DNA of 41,663 bases from Clostridia bacterium (GTDB lineage Bacteria; Bacillota; Clostridia; Oscillospirales; CAG-272), in the NCBI GenBank assembly GCA_017501545.1, contig JAFVWS010000012.1, positions 1-41,663 on the forward strand. Reading direction: 5' to 3'. Positions 26,182-36,432 of this stretch are shown here, one piece after another. Under the pieces are notes generated by a model. The model worked only from the letters and a program-made list of their open reading frames with translations, was not told the origin of the DNA and did not search any database. Position 1 is the first letter of the stretch. Every line of letters starts with the position of its first letter. The position numbers and the translations under genes are program-made.

Positions 26182-26688
26182 ATGTTTGATGAAGTATTAA
26201 ATATCATCTCCGTCAACCTTTGGTCAATTATTGCTTCACTACTAAACCTTTTGATTATCTTTTTAATCATATTTTTTGTGCTTTATAAGCCTGTTAAAAA
26301 GATGCTTAAGGAGCGCCAAAAAACTATTGAGGATAGCTATGAGCGCGCAAGCGAGGCTGAGGCTGAGGCTAATGCAAGCAAGGAAGCTTATGAAAAGAAG
26401 CTTGAGGACGCTAAGGATGAGGCTGATGATATTATAAAAAGCGCTGTGGTTACTGCCAAGGCGCGTGAAAAGGAAATTATTGATTCTGCTAAGGAGGAAT
26501 CCGAGCAGATTGTAAATCAAGCAAAGGAAAATGCACAGCTTGAGATGAAAAAGGCGCAGGCTACTATTAAGGGCGAGATTGTTGACGTTTCTACTAAGCT
26601 TACCAAAAAGCTTCTTGAAAGAGAAATCAACGAAAAGGATCACGCTGACTTGATTGACTCCTTTATTGATGAAATAGGTGAAGAATAA
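26182..26688 (+). CDS. atpF: ATP synthase F0 subunit b
   Basis: A 168-residue stator subunit: one N-terminal membrane helix (~10-36), then a long charged coiled coil rich in Ala, Glu and Lys (~45-145). It joins F0 to the delta subunit. The normal length is ~160-170. A 23-base gap follows atpE. The stop and the atpH start overlap as TAATG. Confidence 0.93.
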   Translation: MFDEVLNIISVNLWSIIASLLNLLIIFLIIFFVLYKPVKKMLKERQKTIEDSYERASEAEAEANASKEAYEKKLEDAKDEADDIIKSAVVTAKAREKEIIDSAKEESEQIVNQAKENAQLEMKKAQATIKGEIVDVSTKLTKKLLEREINEKDHADLIDSFIDEIGEE

Positions 26689-27215
26689 TGGCAGATTTAA
26701 GCAAGGAATATGCTACTGCCTTGTTTTCACTTGCTTCGGAGAAATCCTTGCTTGAGGAAATTAAGACAGAGCTTGATATTATCAAGGCACAAATAGAAGA
26801 AGAGAGCGACTACCTTATGATTTTAAGGTCCCCTGCCCTCCCTCTTTCTGTGCGCCTTGGATTGATTGATGAGTCATTTGGCTCATTTAACGAGTTCACA
26901 GTATCTTTTTTAAAGCTACTTTGTGAAAACGCTCATATTGAGCTTTTGCCTGAATGTATTGATGAATTTATGGCTCTATATAAAGAGCTTTTAGGTCGCT
27001 CTGTGGCTAAGATTTACTATGTAAGGGAGCCATCAAGCGAGCAAAAGACAAGACTTGAAGAAAAGCTTGAAAAAATAAGTGGCAAGAAGATTGATGCTAT
27101 TTATTTAGAGGATTCAAGCCTTATTGGTGGAATTAAAATTGAGCTGGAGGACAAAATCATCGATGGCTCCGTTTCTGCCCGTTTAACAAATATTAAGGGA
27201 GTGATTGGAAAATGA
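26688..27215 (+). CDS. atpH: ATP synthase F1 subunit delta
   Basis: A 175-residue stator subunit (OSCP type) that binds the alpha N terminus and subunit b. The N-terminal six-helix region starts with [12 protein letters not shown]; the C-terminal part shows the conserved [19 protein letters not shown] block (~147-165). It overlaps atpF by one base and atpA by four bases (ATGA). Confidence 0.93.
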   Translation: MADLSKEYATALFSLASEKSLLEEIKTELDIIKAQIEEESDYLMILRSPALPLSVRLGLIDESFGSFNEFTVSFLKLLCENAHIELLPECIDEFMALYKELLGRSVAKIYYVREPSSEQKTRLEEKLEKISGKKIDAIYLEDSSLIGGIKIELEDKIIDGSVSARLTNIKGVIGK

Positions 27216-28702
27216 GTACACCCCAAGAAATTAGCAATGTAATAAAGCTACAAATTGAAAATTATAAGGAACGCGCAAAAATGCAGGAAACTGGCAAGGT
27301 TATTCTTGTCGGTGACGGCATTGCAAGAGTTTATGGTCTTGAAAGCTGTATGGCTAACGAGCTTTTAGAGTTTGATGACGGTAGCTTCGGTATGGCGCAA
27401 AACCTTGAAAAGGAAACTGTTTCAGTTGCAGTTTTATCTAATAAAAACGATATAAAGGAAGGCTCTATCGTTAAAAGAACTGGCAAGGTTTTATCTGTTC
27501 CAGTTGGTGAGAAATTCCTTGGTAGAGTCGTAAATGCTCTTGGTGAGCCTATTGACGGTAAGGGTCCTATTGAGGCAAGTGCAACACGTCCTATTGAGTC
27601 AGAGGCGCCCGGAATTATCGAAAGAAAAAGCGTTAGCGTGCCTTTGCAAACCGGCATTAAGGCTATTGACAGTATGATTCCTATTGGACGCGGTCAGCGT
27701 GAGCTTATTATCGGTGACCGTCAAACCGGTAAAACTGAAATTGCAATCGACACAATTATAAACCAAAAGAATTCTGGCGTTATTTGCATTTACGTTGCCA
27801 TTGGTCAAAAAAGCACATCTGTTGCACAGCTTGCATCTGAGCTTGCGCACTATGGTGCTATGGATTATACAATTATAGTTTCAGCAACTGCCGCTGAGAG
27901 CGCACCACTTCAATATATCGCACCATACAGTGGCTGTGCAATGGCTGAATACTTTAGAGAGCAAGGCAAGGACGTGCTTATTATTTATGATGATTTAAGC
28001 AAGCACGCAGTAGCTTACCGTGCACTTTCCTTGCTTATTCGCCGTCCACCAGGCCGTGAGGCATATCCTGGTGACGTATTCTATCTACACTCAAGACTTC
28101 TTGAGCGTGCAGCATGTGTTGACGAGGCTTATGGTGGTGGCTCCATCACTGCTCTGCCTATTATTGAAACACAGGCTGGTGACGTTTCGGCATATATTCC
28201 TACAAACGTTATTTCTATTACTGACGGACAAATATTCCTTGAAACTGAGCTTTTCCATGCTGGAATTATGCCTGCTATCAACCCTGGTATTTCTGTTAGC
28301 CGTGTTGGTGGCTCTGCTCAGCTTAAGGGCATGAAAAAGGTTGCGGGTGAATTAAAGCTTCTATATTCTCAATATCGTGAGCTTCAATCCTTTGCGCAGT
28401 TTGGAAGTGACCTTGATGCTGACACTAAGAAACGCTTAGCGCTCGGTGAAAGAATTGTTGCCATACTCAAGCAAGGCAGAAACGCACCTGTAAAGGTTGG
28501 CTGTCAGGTTGCTATTGTTTATGCAACAATCAATGGATATCTCGACAATGTTAGTGTAAGTGATGTGCCAAGCTATGAGGCTTCTCTATACGCAAGACTT
28601 GAAAACAACCATAAAAATTGGCTTGACAGAATTGAGGCTGGCTACTTTGACAAAGAGGATGAAGAAGCACTAAAAGAAATCCTTTTGGAAATGAAGGTGT
28701 AG
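27212..28702 (+). CDS. atpA: ATP synthase F1 subunit alpha
   Basis: A 496-residue non-catalytic nucleotide-binding subunit of the F1 hexamer. The P-loop is GDRQTGKT (168-175). The family block [14 protein letters not shown] and the arginine finger region are present. Length is close to the usual ~500-510. It sits in the canonical position between delta and gamma, with the start overlapping the atpH stop. Confidence 0.97.
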   Translation: MSTPQEISNVIKLQIENYKERAKMQETGKVILVGDGIARVYGLESCMANELLEFDDGSFGMAQNLEKETVSVAVLSNKNDIKEGSIVKRTGKVLSVPVGEKFLGRVVNALGEPIDGKGPIEASATRPIESEAPGIIERKSVSVPLQTGIKAIDSMIPIGRGQRELIIGDRQTGKTEIAIDTIINQKNSGVICIYVAIGQKSTSVAQLASELAHYGAMDYTIIVSATAAESAPLQYIAPYSGCAMAEYFREQGKDVLIIYDDLSKHAVAYRALSLLIRRPPGREAYPGDVFYLHSRLLERAACVDEAYGGGSITALPIIETQAGDVSAYIPTNVISITDGQIFLETELFHAGIMPAINPGISVSRVGGSAQLKGMKKVAGELKLLYSQYRELQSFAQFGSDLDADTKKRLALGERIVAILKQGRNAPVKVGCQVAIVYATINGYLDNVSVSDVPSYEASLYARLENNHKNWLDRIEAGYFDKEDEEALKEILLEMKV

Positions 28703-28706
28703 CGCT

Positions 28707-30916
<2,210 letters not shown>

Positions 30917-30918
30917 AA

Positions 30919-31182
30919 ATGAAGAAATTTCATTTAACTATCTCCTCACCTGACGGAAATATTTTCGAGGGCGAGGCTTATAAGCTTGATGTGCGTGGTG
31001 TCGAGGGTGACCTTGCTATTATGGCTGGGCATATTCCCTTTGTGACTGCAATCAAAGCGCACCCATGTGCCCTATGGCTTGATGATGAAACTAAAAAGGA
31101 AGCAAGCTGTGATGGTGGCTTACTTACAGTTTCAAGCGAGGGGGCAACGCTTATTGCAGGCTCCTTCAAGTTTAGCGAATAA
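30919..31182 (+). CDS. atpC: ATP synthase F1 subunit epsilon, lacking the C-terminal domain
   Basis: Only 87 residues, against ~130-140 in most bacteria. The whole N-terminal beta-sandwich is present, including GVEGDLAIMAGHIPFVTAI (~27-45) and the CDGGLLTVSSEGATLIAG strand pair. The frame stops where the two-helix C-terminal domain would begin. That domain normally folds up to inhibit ATP hydrolysis, so this enzyme should lack epsilon-type inhibition. Whether this is native to the lineage or the result of a nearby insertion is open: the arm of an inverted repeat starts 12 bases after the stop. Confidence 0.92.
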   Translation: MKKFHLTISSPDGNIFEGEAYKLDVRGVEGDLAIMAGHIPFVTAIKAHPCALWLDDETKKEASCDGGLLTVSSEGATLIAGSFKFSE

Positions 31183-31194
31183 AAGTTTTAGAGT

Positions 31195-31215
31195 GTCACT
31201 CTAAAGGACAGTTTT
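31195..31215 (+). repeat. Left arm of the inverted repeat bounding the 31.2-32.4 kb island
   Basis: This arm reads GTCACTCTAAAGG then ACAGTTTT. It matches the reverse complement of 32357-32376 (GTACTCTTAAGG then ACAGTTTT) with one indel and one substitution. Weaker similarity continues inward (CAAAAT against TGAAAT). Confidence 0.55.
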
Positions 31216-31221
31216 CAAAAT

Positions 31222-31254
31222 ACGGTATATCTCGAAAGAGGTATGCCGTTTTTT
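31222..31254 (+). terminator. Terminator of the ATP synthase operon
   Basis: A 12-bp stem, ACGGTATATCTC/GAGGTATGCCGT (two G-U pairs), with a GAAA tetraloop and a T run. It lies 39 bases after atpC and inside the left inverted repeat of the island. Confidence 0.85.
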
Positions 31255-31278
31255 GTATTTGTGGACACAAATGCAGTG

Positions 31279-31299
31279 CTTGTCAGGAAGATTGACAAG
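31279..31299. repeat. Palindrome CTTGTCA-N7-TGACAAG
   Basis: Perfect 7-bp arms CTTGTCA (31279-31285) and TGACAAG (31293-31299). The same arms occur upstream of the GH4 gene with a shorter spacer. The role is unknown; no promoter overlaps it. Confidence 0.35.
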
Positions 31300-31357
31300 T
31301 TATAGGTGAACATCAAAAGCCTCCCGGAAGGTGATTTTATAAATTTCACGAAATATA

Positions 31358-31386
31358 TTTACAAACCGCAAAAACCGTGATATAAT
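31358..31386 (+). promoter_or_regulatory. Promoter of the structured RNA
   Basis: TTTACA, 17-base spacer, TATAAT with a TGA extension. Seven bases after the -10 is G31393, the first base of the RNA's closing stem. Confidence 0.75.
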
Positions 31387-31392
31387 AAGCTT

Positions 31393-31608
31393 GCTACACA
31401 AAACCGAATAAACTTTTAGTGCTAATGGTCTTTCTATTTATAGGGGATGTTATACCCTTTTTTAGGCATACTACTTTTGAATTTGGCAAAATCGCAAATT
31501 CCAACAGGTAGTATGTCGGATACCATTATCCCGTTTATCTGGTTTTGTGTAGCAGCAATCGGAGTTTGCGTTTTTCGGAGCGTTGACTACGGTTGACGCT
31601 CTTTTTTT
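31393..31608 (+). ncRNA. Rod-like structured RNA, possibly 6S-like or a novel leader
   Basis: The predicted transcript starts on its own closing helix: GCTACACAAAACC (31393-31405) pairs perfectly with GGTTTTGTGTAGC (31541-31553), closing 161 bases. Inside are TAATGGT/ACCATTA (31423-31429 with 31522-31528) and an apical hairpin: GGCATACTAC/GTAGTATGTC (31465-31474 with 31508-31517), then GAATTTG/CAAATTC around loop GCAAAATCG. A bulge of about 35 bases remains on the 5' side, centred near 31430-31464. An independent terminator follows: 10-bp stem 31578-31587/31592-31601, TACG loop, seven Ts. The rod shape, own promoter and end-to-end pairing recall 6S RNA, but the bulge is very lopsided for 6S and I recognise no conserved sequence. 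Because an ORF starts 33 bases after the T run with no strong promoter between, a transcription-attenuating leader is the other reading. Confidence 0.65.
31578..31608 (+). terminator. Terminator of the structured RNA
   Basis: GAGCGTTGAC/GTTGACGCTC, 10 bp with two G-U pairs, loop TACG, followed by TTTTTTT. Confidence 0.85.
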
Positions 31609-31640
31609 ACTTTATAGTTATTTTTAAGGAGAACATCATT

Positions 31641-32276
31641 ATGCGTTACACAACAACAAGTTGCAGAAATTGCGGTTTTAAAACAAGAAGTCACGAAAGC
31701 AACGTTCCCAATGTGCAAATAGGATCTCCCATTCTGCGTTGTCCCCGATGCGGTAACTTAATTTTGGATGGTATCGCCACAGAATATGAGTTCATGACAG
31801 ATAAAGAACGAGCCAAATTTACAACAGAGAACGCTCGAACTGCAAGTTATCCAGGAAATATTTTATTTATAATAGTTGGTTTTGCTTTGTTAATTGGAGG
31901 AATTGTATTAGGAGGGGGATATATTGCGGCTGGATTGATTTTTGGCGGTGGATGTATATTGCTTGGAATATCTCGAATTATTAAAAACAATAAAATGAGC
32001 AGTGAACAGATAATAGAACAAGCAGTTTACGAATCTTTGCAAAGAACTAAAAATAGTGATTATGTGGAATTTATTAAACAATCATATTCAGCAAACAAAA
32101 TAAAAAGACAGTACCGCACCTATGCTGGTAAAGATGTTTTCATGAACAAATACAAAATATTCGAAACACGAGAATCATACATTGATAACATGAAAGAATT
32201 TAACAAGTTGATTGAATTAATTGGCGTTGACGAATGTGTTGAGAAAAGTGAAACTACTACTTTTATTAATCCATAA
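31641..32276 (+). CDS. Zinc-ribbon membrane protein of unknown function
   Basis: A 211-residue protein. Residues 8-37 form a likely zinc ribbon (C8-x2-C11 ... C34-x2-C37, with CRNCG and CPRCG). Two glycine-rich membrane helices (~72-112) follow, then a basic, mostly helical cytoplasmic tail (~113-211). The function is unknown. The ATG at 31641 has TAAGGAG upstream; the open frame extends 16 codons back into the terminator T run, which is not credible. Its arginine codon choice (five CGA) differs from the neighbouring operons, in keeping with horizontal origin. It may be read through from the RNA gene, or from a weak TTGACG-16-TAGTTA overlapping the terminator. Confidence 0.78.
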   Translation: MRYTTTSCRNCGFKTRSHESNVPNVQIGSPILRCPRCGNLILDGIATEYEFMTDKERAKFTTENARTASYPGNILFIIVGFALLIGGIVLGGGYIAAGLIFGGGCILLGISRIIKNNKMSSEQIIEQAVYESLQRTKNSDYVEFIKQSYSANKIKRQYRTYAGKDVFMNKYKIFETRESYIDNMKEFNKLIELIGVDECVEKSETTTFINP

Positions 32277-32284
32277 CTGCTAAG

Positions 32285-32324
32285 AAAAAGGACAGAGAAT
32301 CCCAAACCGAGCTCTGTCCTTTTT
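32285..32324. terminator. Bidirectional terminator
   Basis: A perfect 13-bp stem, AAAAAGGACAGAG/CTCTGTCCTTTTT, with a 14-base loop. It serves the zinc-ribbon gene on the plus strand and can stop the deacetylase transcript from the minus strand. Its AAGGACAG motif is also the core of the island's inverted repeats. Confidence 0.8.
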
Positions 32325-32356
32325 ATGTCAGTACATAAGAATTATATTCAATTTCA

Positions 32357-32376
32357 AAAACTGTCCTTAAGAGTAC
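32357..32376 (-). repeat. Right arm of the inverted repeat bounding the island
   Basis: AAAACTGTCCTTAAGAGTAC on the plus strand; its reverse complement matches 31195-31215 apart from one indel and one substitution. It lies 25 bases from the stop of the deacetylase gene. Confidence 0.55.
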
Positions 32377-32400
32377 GCCGCATTAGCCGTTCCTTTTTTA

Positions 32401-33237
32401 TTAGAATTTAGCTGTTTCTCCTGCAGGAATTTTATACTGCTTTTCCTCGTGCAAGAGATAAACATCAATACCTGTTGGATTGTGCACCTTGCTTAAATCA
32501 ACTGAATATTCAAGCGCGCGAAATGCTTCTATATAATCATATATTTCAATGTTTGTTGCGTACCAAACGTCGTCTCTTTTTGAAACGAGCTTAAAGAATT
32601 TTTCAAGGCGCGCCCAGTCCTCGTCTGTTCTGAACTCATAGGTGTGACCCCAAACATAGAAGAGCCAACCATGTGTCGCAAAACGAGTTTCTTTTTTAGG
32701 CGAGCTATTAACAAATTTATCAGCAAGCTCAAAAAGTCTTTCATCTGCGTGGTGACAGGTTGAAGGCATTTTTAGCCACTTTTCTGGAAGTATATAATTG
32801 TGGTGAGCCTCGGTTGTACGAGAATATTTAATTCCACAATTTTTGCAAGCCTCAATTACTGTATCGTTGTATGTGCCAAATGGATAAGCCATACCACGAA
32901 CTGGGTAATTTAAGTGCTTTTCAAGGTTGCGTCTATCGTCTAAAACCTCAGTCACAATAACGCTTGCTGGCATTTTTTCAAGGAATGGATGGTGTACTGT
33001 ATGAACCGCCACCTCGTGACCCTCGTAAAGTGAGCTAATTTCTTCAAGTGAAACTCTATCATTTTCATTTTTGGTCTCGGGCATAAATCCGCTATTTAAA
33101 TTAAACGTGCCCTTTAGCCCGTATTTGTTAAGCAACTCAATAAAGTGTCTATCTTCCTTTGGTCCGTCATCATAGCTAAAGGTTAATGCCTTTGTTTTGA
33201 AATTAGGATAAAGCATAAAATCGTTATTCATAAACAT
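32401..33237 (-). CDS. Polysaccharide deacetylase (NodB/CE4 family)
   Basis: A 278-residue carbohydrate esterase of the NodB homology type. Motif 1 is TFSYDDGP (D23, D24) and motif 2 is the metal site H79-x3-H83 (VHTVHHPF). A third block, RGMAYPFGTYND, and a late HGW histidine complete the usual set. A short beta-rich tail follows (~250-278). No signal peptide is seen, so it is either cytoplasmic or exported by another route. The substrate is unknown. AAGGAG lies five bases before the ATG at 33237; a second ATG two codons later is further from it. It is the last gene of the miaB-mutSL-tgt strand run, 29 bases after tgt. Confidence 0.85.
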   Translation of the reverse strand: MFMNNDFMLYPNFKTKALTFSYDDGPKEDRHFIELLNKYGLKGTFNLNSGFMPETKNENDRVSLEEISSLYEGHEVAVHTVHHPFLEKMPASVIVTEVLDDRRNLEKHLNYPVRGMAYPFGTYNDTVIEACKNCGIKYSRTTEAHHNYILPEKWLKMPSTCHHADERLFELADKFVNSSPKKETRFATHGWLFYVWGHTYEFRTDEDWARLEKFFKLVSKRDDVWYATNIEIYDYIEAFRALEYSVDLSKVHNPTGIDVYLLHEEKQYKIPAGETAKF

Positions 33238-33251
33238 ATTTTCTCCTTAAA

Positions 33252-33270
33252 AATGTGACCATGTGTCTAA
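33252..33270. repeat. Short near-palindrome shared with 15184-15201
   Basis: AATGTGACCATGTGTCTAA, overlapping the tgt stop codon on the minus strand. It matches the element after the GH4 stop at most positions (TGTGAC...GTGTCTAA). Confidence 0.4.
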
Positions 33271-34403
33271 TTTTGACTTCTTTCGCCTAAAATGCTTCTG
33301 TACTTTTGGTAGAAGCTTTCAAAATATTCACCATCAAGCGCATCTCTAATCTTTTCCATCAAATCATTATAGAAATAGAGGTTGTGAAGCACGGCAAGGC
33401 GCATACCAAGTGCCTCCTTTGCCTTGATAAGGTGTCTTATATAAGCACGTGAGTAATCACGGCAAGCGGGACAATTGCAGTTTTCATCAATTGGACGAGA
33501 ATCATCACGATATTTCTCATTCATGATATTCATTTTGCCATGCCATGTAAATAAGTTTCCGTGGCGCGCATTTCTTGACGGCATTACGCAGTCGAAAAAG
33601 TCAATTCCACGATGCACAGCCTCAAGAATATTGCAAGGCGTGCCGACACCCATTAGATATCTTGGCTTATTCTCAGGCATATGAGGCTCAACAACGTCGA
33701 TTATATGATACATTTCCTCAGTTTCCTCACCAACGGCAAGTCCACCGATTGCATAGCCATCAAGGTCAAGCTTTGCTATTTCCTTCATATGCTCAACACG
33801 TAAATCCTCGTAAGTGCTACCCTGATTTATGCCAAAAAGCATTTGCTTTTTATTAATAGTTTCAGGTAAAGAATTGAGCCTTGCCATTTCGTCCTTACAA
33901 CGAACAAGCCACCTAACAGTACGGTCACACGATTTTTTCGTGTAGTCATATGGGGCTGGATTTTCAATACATTCATCAAATGCCATTGCAATTGTAGAGG
34001 CGAGATTTGACTGAATTTGCATTGACTCCTCAGGTCCCATAAAAATACGCTTTCCGTCAATATGAGAGGCGAATTTTACGCCCTCCTCAGTGATTTTGCG
34101 AAGCTGGGAGAGTGAGAAAACCTGAAATCCTCCACTGTCGGTCAAAACAGGCTTATCCCAATTGAAAAATTTATGAATTCCACCAAGGTCGTGAATTAGC
34201 TTATCGCCTGGGCGAAGGTGAAGGTGGTAGGTATTTGATAGCTCCACCTGACATTTTAAATCCTTTAAGTCCGTGGTTGACACGCCACCCTTAATTGCGG
34301 CGCATGTGCCTACGTTCATAAAAACAGGGGTTTCGATTGTACCATGCACGGTGTGAAGCCTTGCACGTCTTGCTCTTCCCTCTTTTTTTATAAGCTCAAA
34401 CAT
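33267..34403 (-). CDS. tgt: tRNA-guanine transglycosylase
   Basis: A 378-residue queuine/preQ1 tRNA-ribosyltransferase that exchanges guanine 34 of GUN-anticodon tRNAs for a queuosine precursor. The general-base aspartate D89 sits in LTDSGGFQVFSLS. The nucleophile D271 lies in FDCVMPSRNARHG. The zinc site is C309, C311, C314 and H340 (NCNCPAC...LHNLYFY). Length fits the family. It starts two bases after mutL. No queuosine synthesis genes are nearby. Confidence 0.96.
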   Translation of the reverse strand: MFELIKKEGRARRARLHTVHGTIETPVFMNVGTCAAIKGGVSTTDLKDLKCQVELSNTYHLHLRPGDKLIHDLGGIHKFFNWDKPVLTDSGGFQVFSLSQLRKITEEGVKFASHIDGKRIFMGPEESMQIQSNLASTIAMAFDECIENPAPYDYTKKSCDRTVRWLVRCKDEMARLNSLPETINKKQMLFGINQGSTYEDLRVEHMKEIAKLDLDGYAIGGLAVGEETEEMYHIIDVVEPHMPENKPRYLMGVGTPCNILEAVHRGIDFFDCVMPSRNARHGNLFTWHGKMNIMNEKYRDDSRPIDENCNCPACRDYSRAYIRHLIKAKEALGMRLAVLHNLYFYNDLMEKIRDALDGEYFESFYQKYRSILGERSQN

Positions 34404-34405
34404 TG

Positions 34406-36409
34406 TTATTTCCTTTCAAATTGCTTTTCAAGAAAGTGCTTTGATATTTCAAAAGCAATAGGTCTGCCGTGTGGACAATATTTAATATTATCAAGAGTTA
34501 AAGCTCTGTCGCAAATCCACTTGATATGTCCACTATCGTAAATTCTGCCCGCCTTGATTGCAGCCTTGCAGGAGCATTGATAAAGCGCCCTTTCGAAGCG
34601 TGCATAGCGAGAATTCTGTGCATCTGCCTCACCACTTGATAGCTTTTCCAAAAGCGTCACAAAGGTGTCCTCAGTAGCCCCTGGCTCAATCTCTGCTGGG
34701 ATTTCCGAAATAGACACAGTATCACCGTTTATCACATAGCCAAAGCCAGTTTTCTTAATGTCGTTTTCCCATTCAATAAGCGAAGATTGCTCACCAGTAG
34801 TAAGCTTGATTTCTATTGGGAAAAGAAGCATTTGTGAGCTTGGTGCTTCGTTTGAAAGCTTAGCCTTTAAATCCTCAAAGATTATACGCTCATGCGCGGC
34901 ATGCTTATCAATAATATAAGCAATATCGCCAGTTTCGACTATTACGTATGAGTTATAAAGCTCACCGATGATTTTGTAGTCGGGCACTATTGCTTGTGGC
35001 TTAGTTTTAGTGCTTGCTCCCCCAAATTCTGCCACAGGGGTAGGTGCTTTTTCGATTTTTACGTGCTTTTCCTCTTCAAAGAGCATTGAAATTTGCGCAT
35101 TTGCGCCCTTTTCCTCGCTTGCCCTTGGCGCTTCCTTTTTATCCGGTGCCTTTGGGAATTTTAGTGAAAACTCCTCCTCGGTGCCATATGTGCTTTTAGG
35201 GGCAGGTGTCTCTACCCTTCTTTCGTCCTTTTTATCGTACGCTGTATAATCTAAGGTGTTATTTTGGCGAACAACGCCTACATTCAGCTTGGAATCAAAG
35301 GAAAGCCTTGTACCCTTATATTCGTTATTTTCCTTGTCTTGCGCTTGGAAAATAGTGTTTAAAAGCCCTTGTGCCTCACGCGAAAGCTCTTTTTCCTCGT
35401 TATAAAGGTTAGGACGCTGAATTTCAGTTGAAAGTGCTGTGCGCACAGCATAATATACAGCGTTGAAAATAAGGCTCTCGTTTGAAAACTTTACCTCAAG
35501 CTTAGCTGGATGAACGTTTACGTCAACTAAGCTCGGGTCAATTATAATATCGAGCACGCAAAATGGGAATTTGCCCTCTGGTATGTATGATTTGTATGCC
35601 TGCTCAAGCGCTGCCTGTGCAGTTTTGCTTTTTACAAAGCGTGAGTTAATATAAAAGTTTTCAAGGTTACGGTTTGCACGATTCAATTCAGGGGTTGAGA
35701 TAAAGCCCTCTACTCTAATTCCACCGTCCTCTCTTTCAACTCTTATGGTCTTTTTAGACACGTCTCTGCCTAAAATTGCATAAATTACGTTTGAAAGTGA
35801 GCCGTCACCTGCAGTTAAATACTTCAATTCTCCGTCGATTATGTATCTAAAGGAGATATCTGGGCGAGAAAGTGCAACCTTTTCAACAATACCTGAAATT
35901 GCAAGCGCCTCTGTCTTATCCTGCTTTAAAAATTTCTTTCTTGCAGGCACGTTGTAAAACAAATCCTCTACAATTACAGTTGTGCCATCAACACAGCCTG
36001 ATTTGATATGGTTTATAACCTTGCCTGCATGCGCCTCAAGCAGTGCGCCAAGCTCTTCATCCTTGCGCTTTGACATTATACGAATTTTAGAAACGGATGA
36101 AATTGCAGCAAGCGCCTCTCCACGGAAGCCAAGGGTCATAATTGACTCAAGGTCAGAGGCATTTTTAATTTTGCTTGTTGCGTGTCTTAAAATTGACACT
36201 GGCAAGTCCTCGTATGAAATGCCACAGCCGTTATCTGTAATTCTAATGAAGGTGGTGCCACCTCTTTTGATTTCTACTATTACCTGATTTGCACCAGAGT
36301 CAATAGCGTTTTCAAGTAGCTCCTTAACAACTGAGGACGGACGGTCAACAACCTCGCCAGCAGCTATTAAATTTGCAACGTCAAAGCCAAGCACGTTTAT
36401 TATTCCCAC
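34406..36409 (-). CDS. mutL: DNA mismatch repair protein MutL
   Basis: A 667-residue MutL. The N-terminal GHKL ATPase shows LLENAIDSGA (31-40), TDNGCGI (58-64) and GFRGEAL (94-100). A variable, charged linker runs from ~335 to 475. The C-terminal domain has the metal endonuclease motif D501-x-H-A-x2-E507-x4-E512 in the form DKHAAHERIIFE, plus QCSCKAAIKAG and CPHGRP. It should therefore nick DNA, as in bacteria without MutH. The usual Gln after the aspartate is Lys here. It lies 23 bases after mutS. Confidence 0.95.
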   Translation of the reverse strand: MGIINVLGFDVANLIAAGEVVDRPSSVVKELLENAIDSGANQVIVEIKRGGTTFIRITDNGCGISYEDLPVSILRHATSKIKNASDLESIMTLGFRGEALAAISSVSKIRIMSKRKDEELGALLEAHAGKVINHIKSGCVDGTTVIVEDLFYNVPARKKFLKQDKTEALAISGIVEKVALSRPDISFRYIIDGELKYLTAGDGSLSNVIYAILGRDVSKKTIRVEREDGGIRVEGFISTPELNRANRNLENFYINSRFVKSKTAQAALEQAYKSYIPEGKFPFCVLDIIIDPSLVDVNVHPAKLEVKFSNESLIFNAVYYAVRTALSTEIQRPNLYNEEKELSREAQGLLNTIFQAQDKENNEYKGTRLSFDSKLNVGVVRQNNTLDYTAYDKKDERRVETPAPKSTYGTEEEFSLKFPKAPDKKEAPRASEEKGANAQISMLFEEEKHVKIEKAPTPVAEFGGASTKTKPQAIVPDYKIIGELYNSYVIVETGDIAYIIDKHAAHERIIFEDLKAKLSNEAPSSQMLLFPIEIKLTTGEQSSLIEWENDIKKTGFGYVINGDTVSISEIPAEIEPGATEDTFVTLLEKLSSGEADAQNSRYARFERALYQCSCKAAIKAGRIYDSGHIKWICDRALTLDNIKYCPHGRPIAFEISKHFLEKQFERK

Positions 36410-36432
36410 TGCCTTGTCCTCCTCTTTTTTTA

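Larger units (their letters stand above)
31195..32376. mobile_element. Putative inverted-repeat-bounded insertion island
   Basis: About 1.18 kb between two ~20-bp inverted repeats, inserted between atpC and the convergent deacetylase gene. Inside are a terminator, an RNA gene with promoter and terminator, a zinc-ribbon membrane protein, and a second terminator. The protein gene uses CGA for five of twelve arginines, unlike the flanking operons, which favour CGT, CGC and AGA. No transposase is encoded, so this would be a non-autonomous or decayed element. The alternative is that the repeats are unrelated terminator-like sequences. Confidence 0.35.

Noticed and set aside
31393-31553. Signal recognition particle RNA, tmRNA or RNase P RNA
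   Set aside because: None of their conserved core motifs (GGAA/AGCAG tip, tRNA-like end, RNase P cores) is visible.
31393-31553. Miniature transposon with 13-bp terminal inverted repeats
   Set aside because: The promoter start falls exactly on the first base of the repeat and a terminator follows, which fits an RNA gene better; no flanking target duplication was seen.
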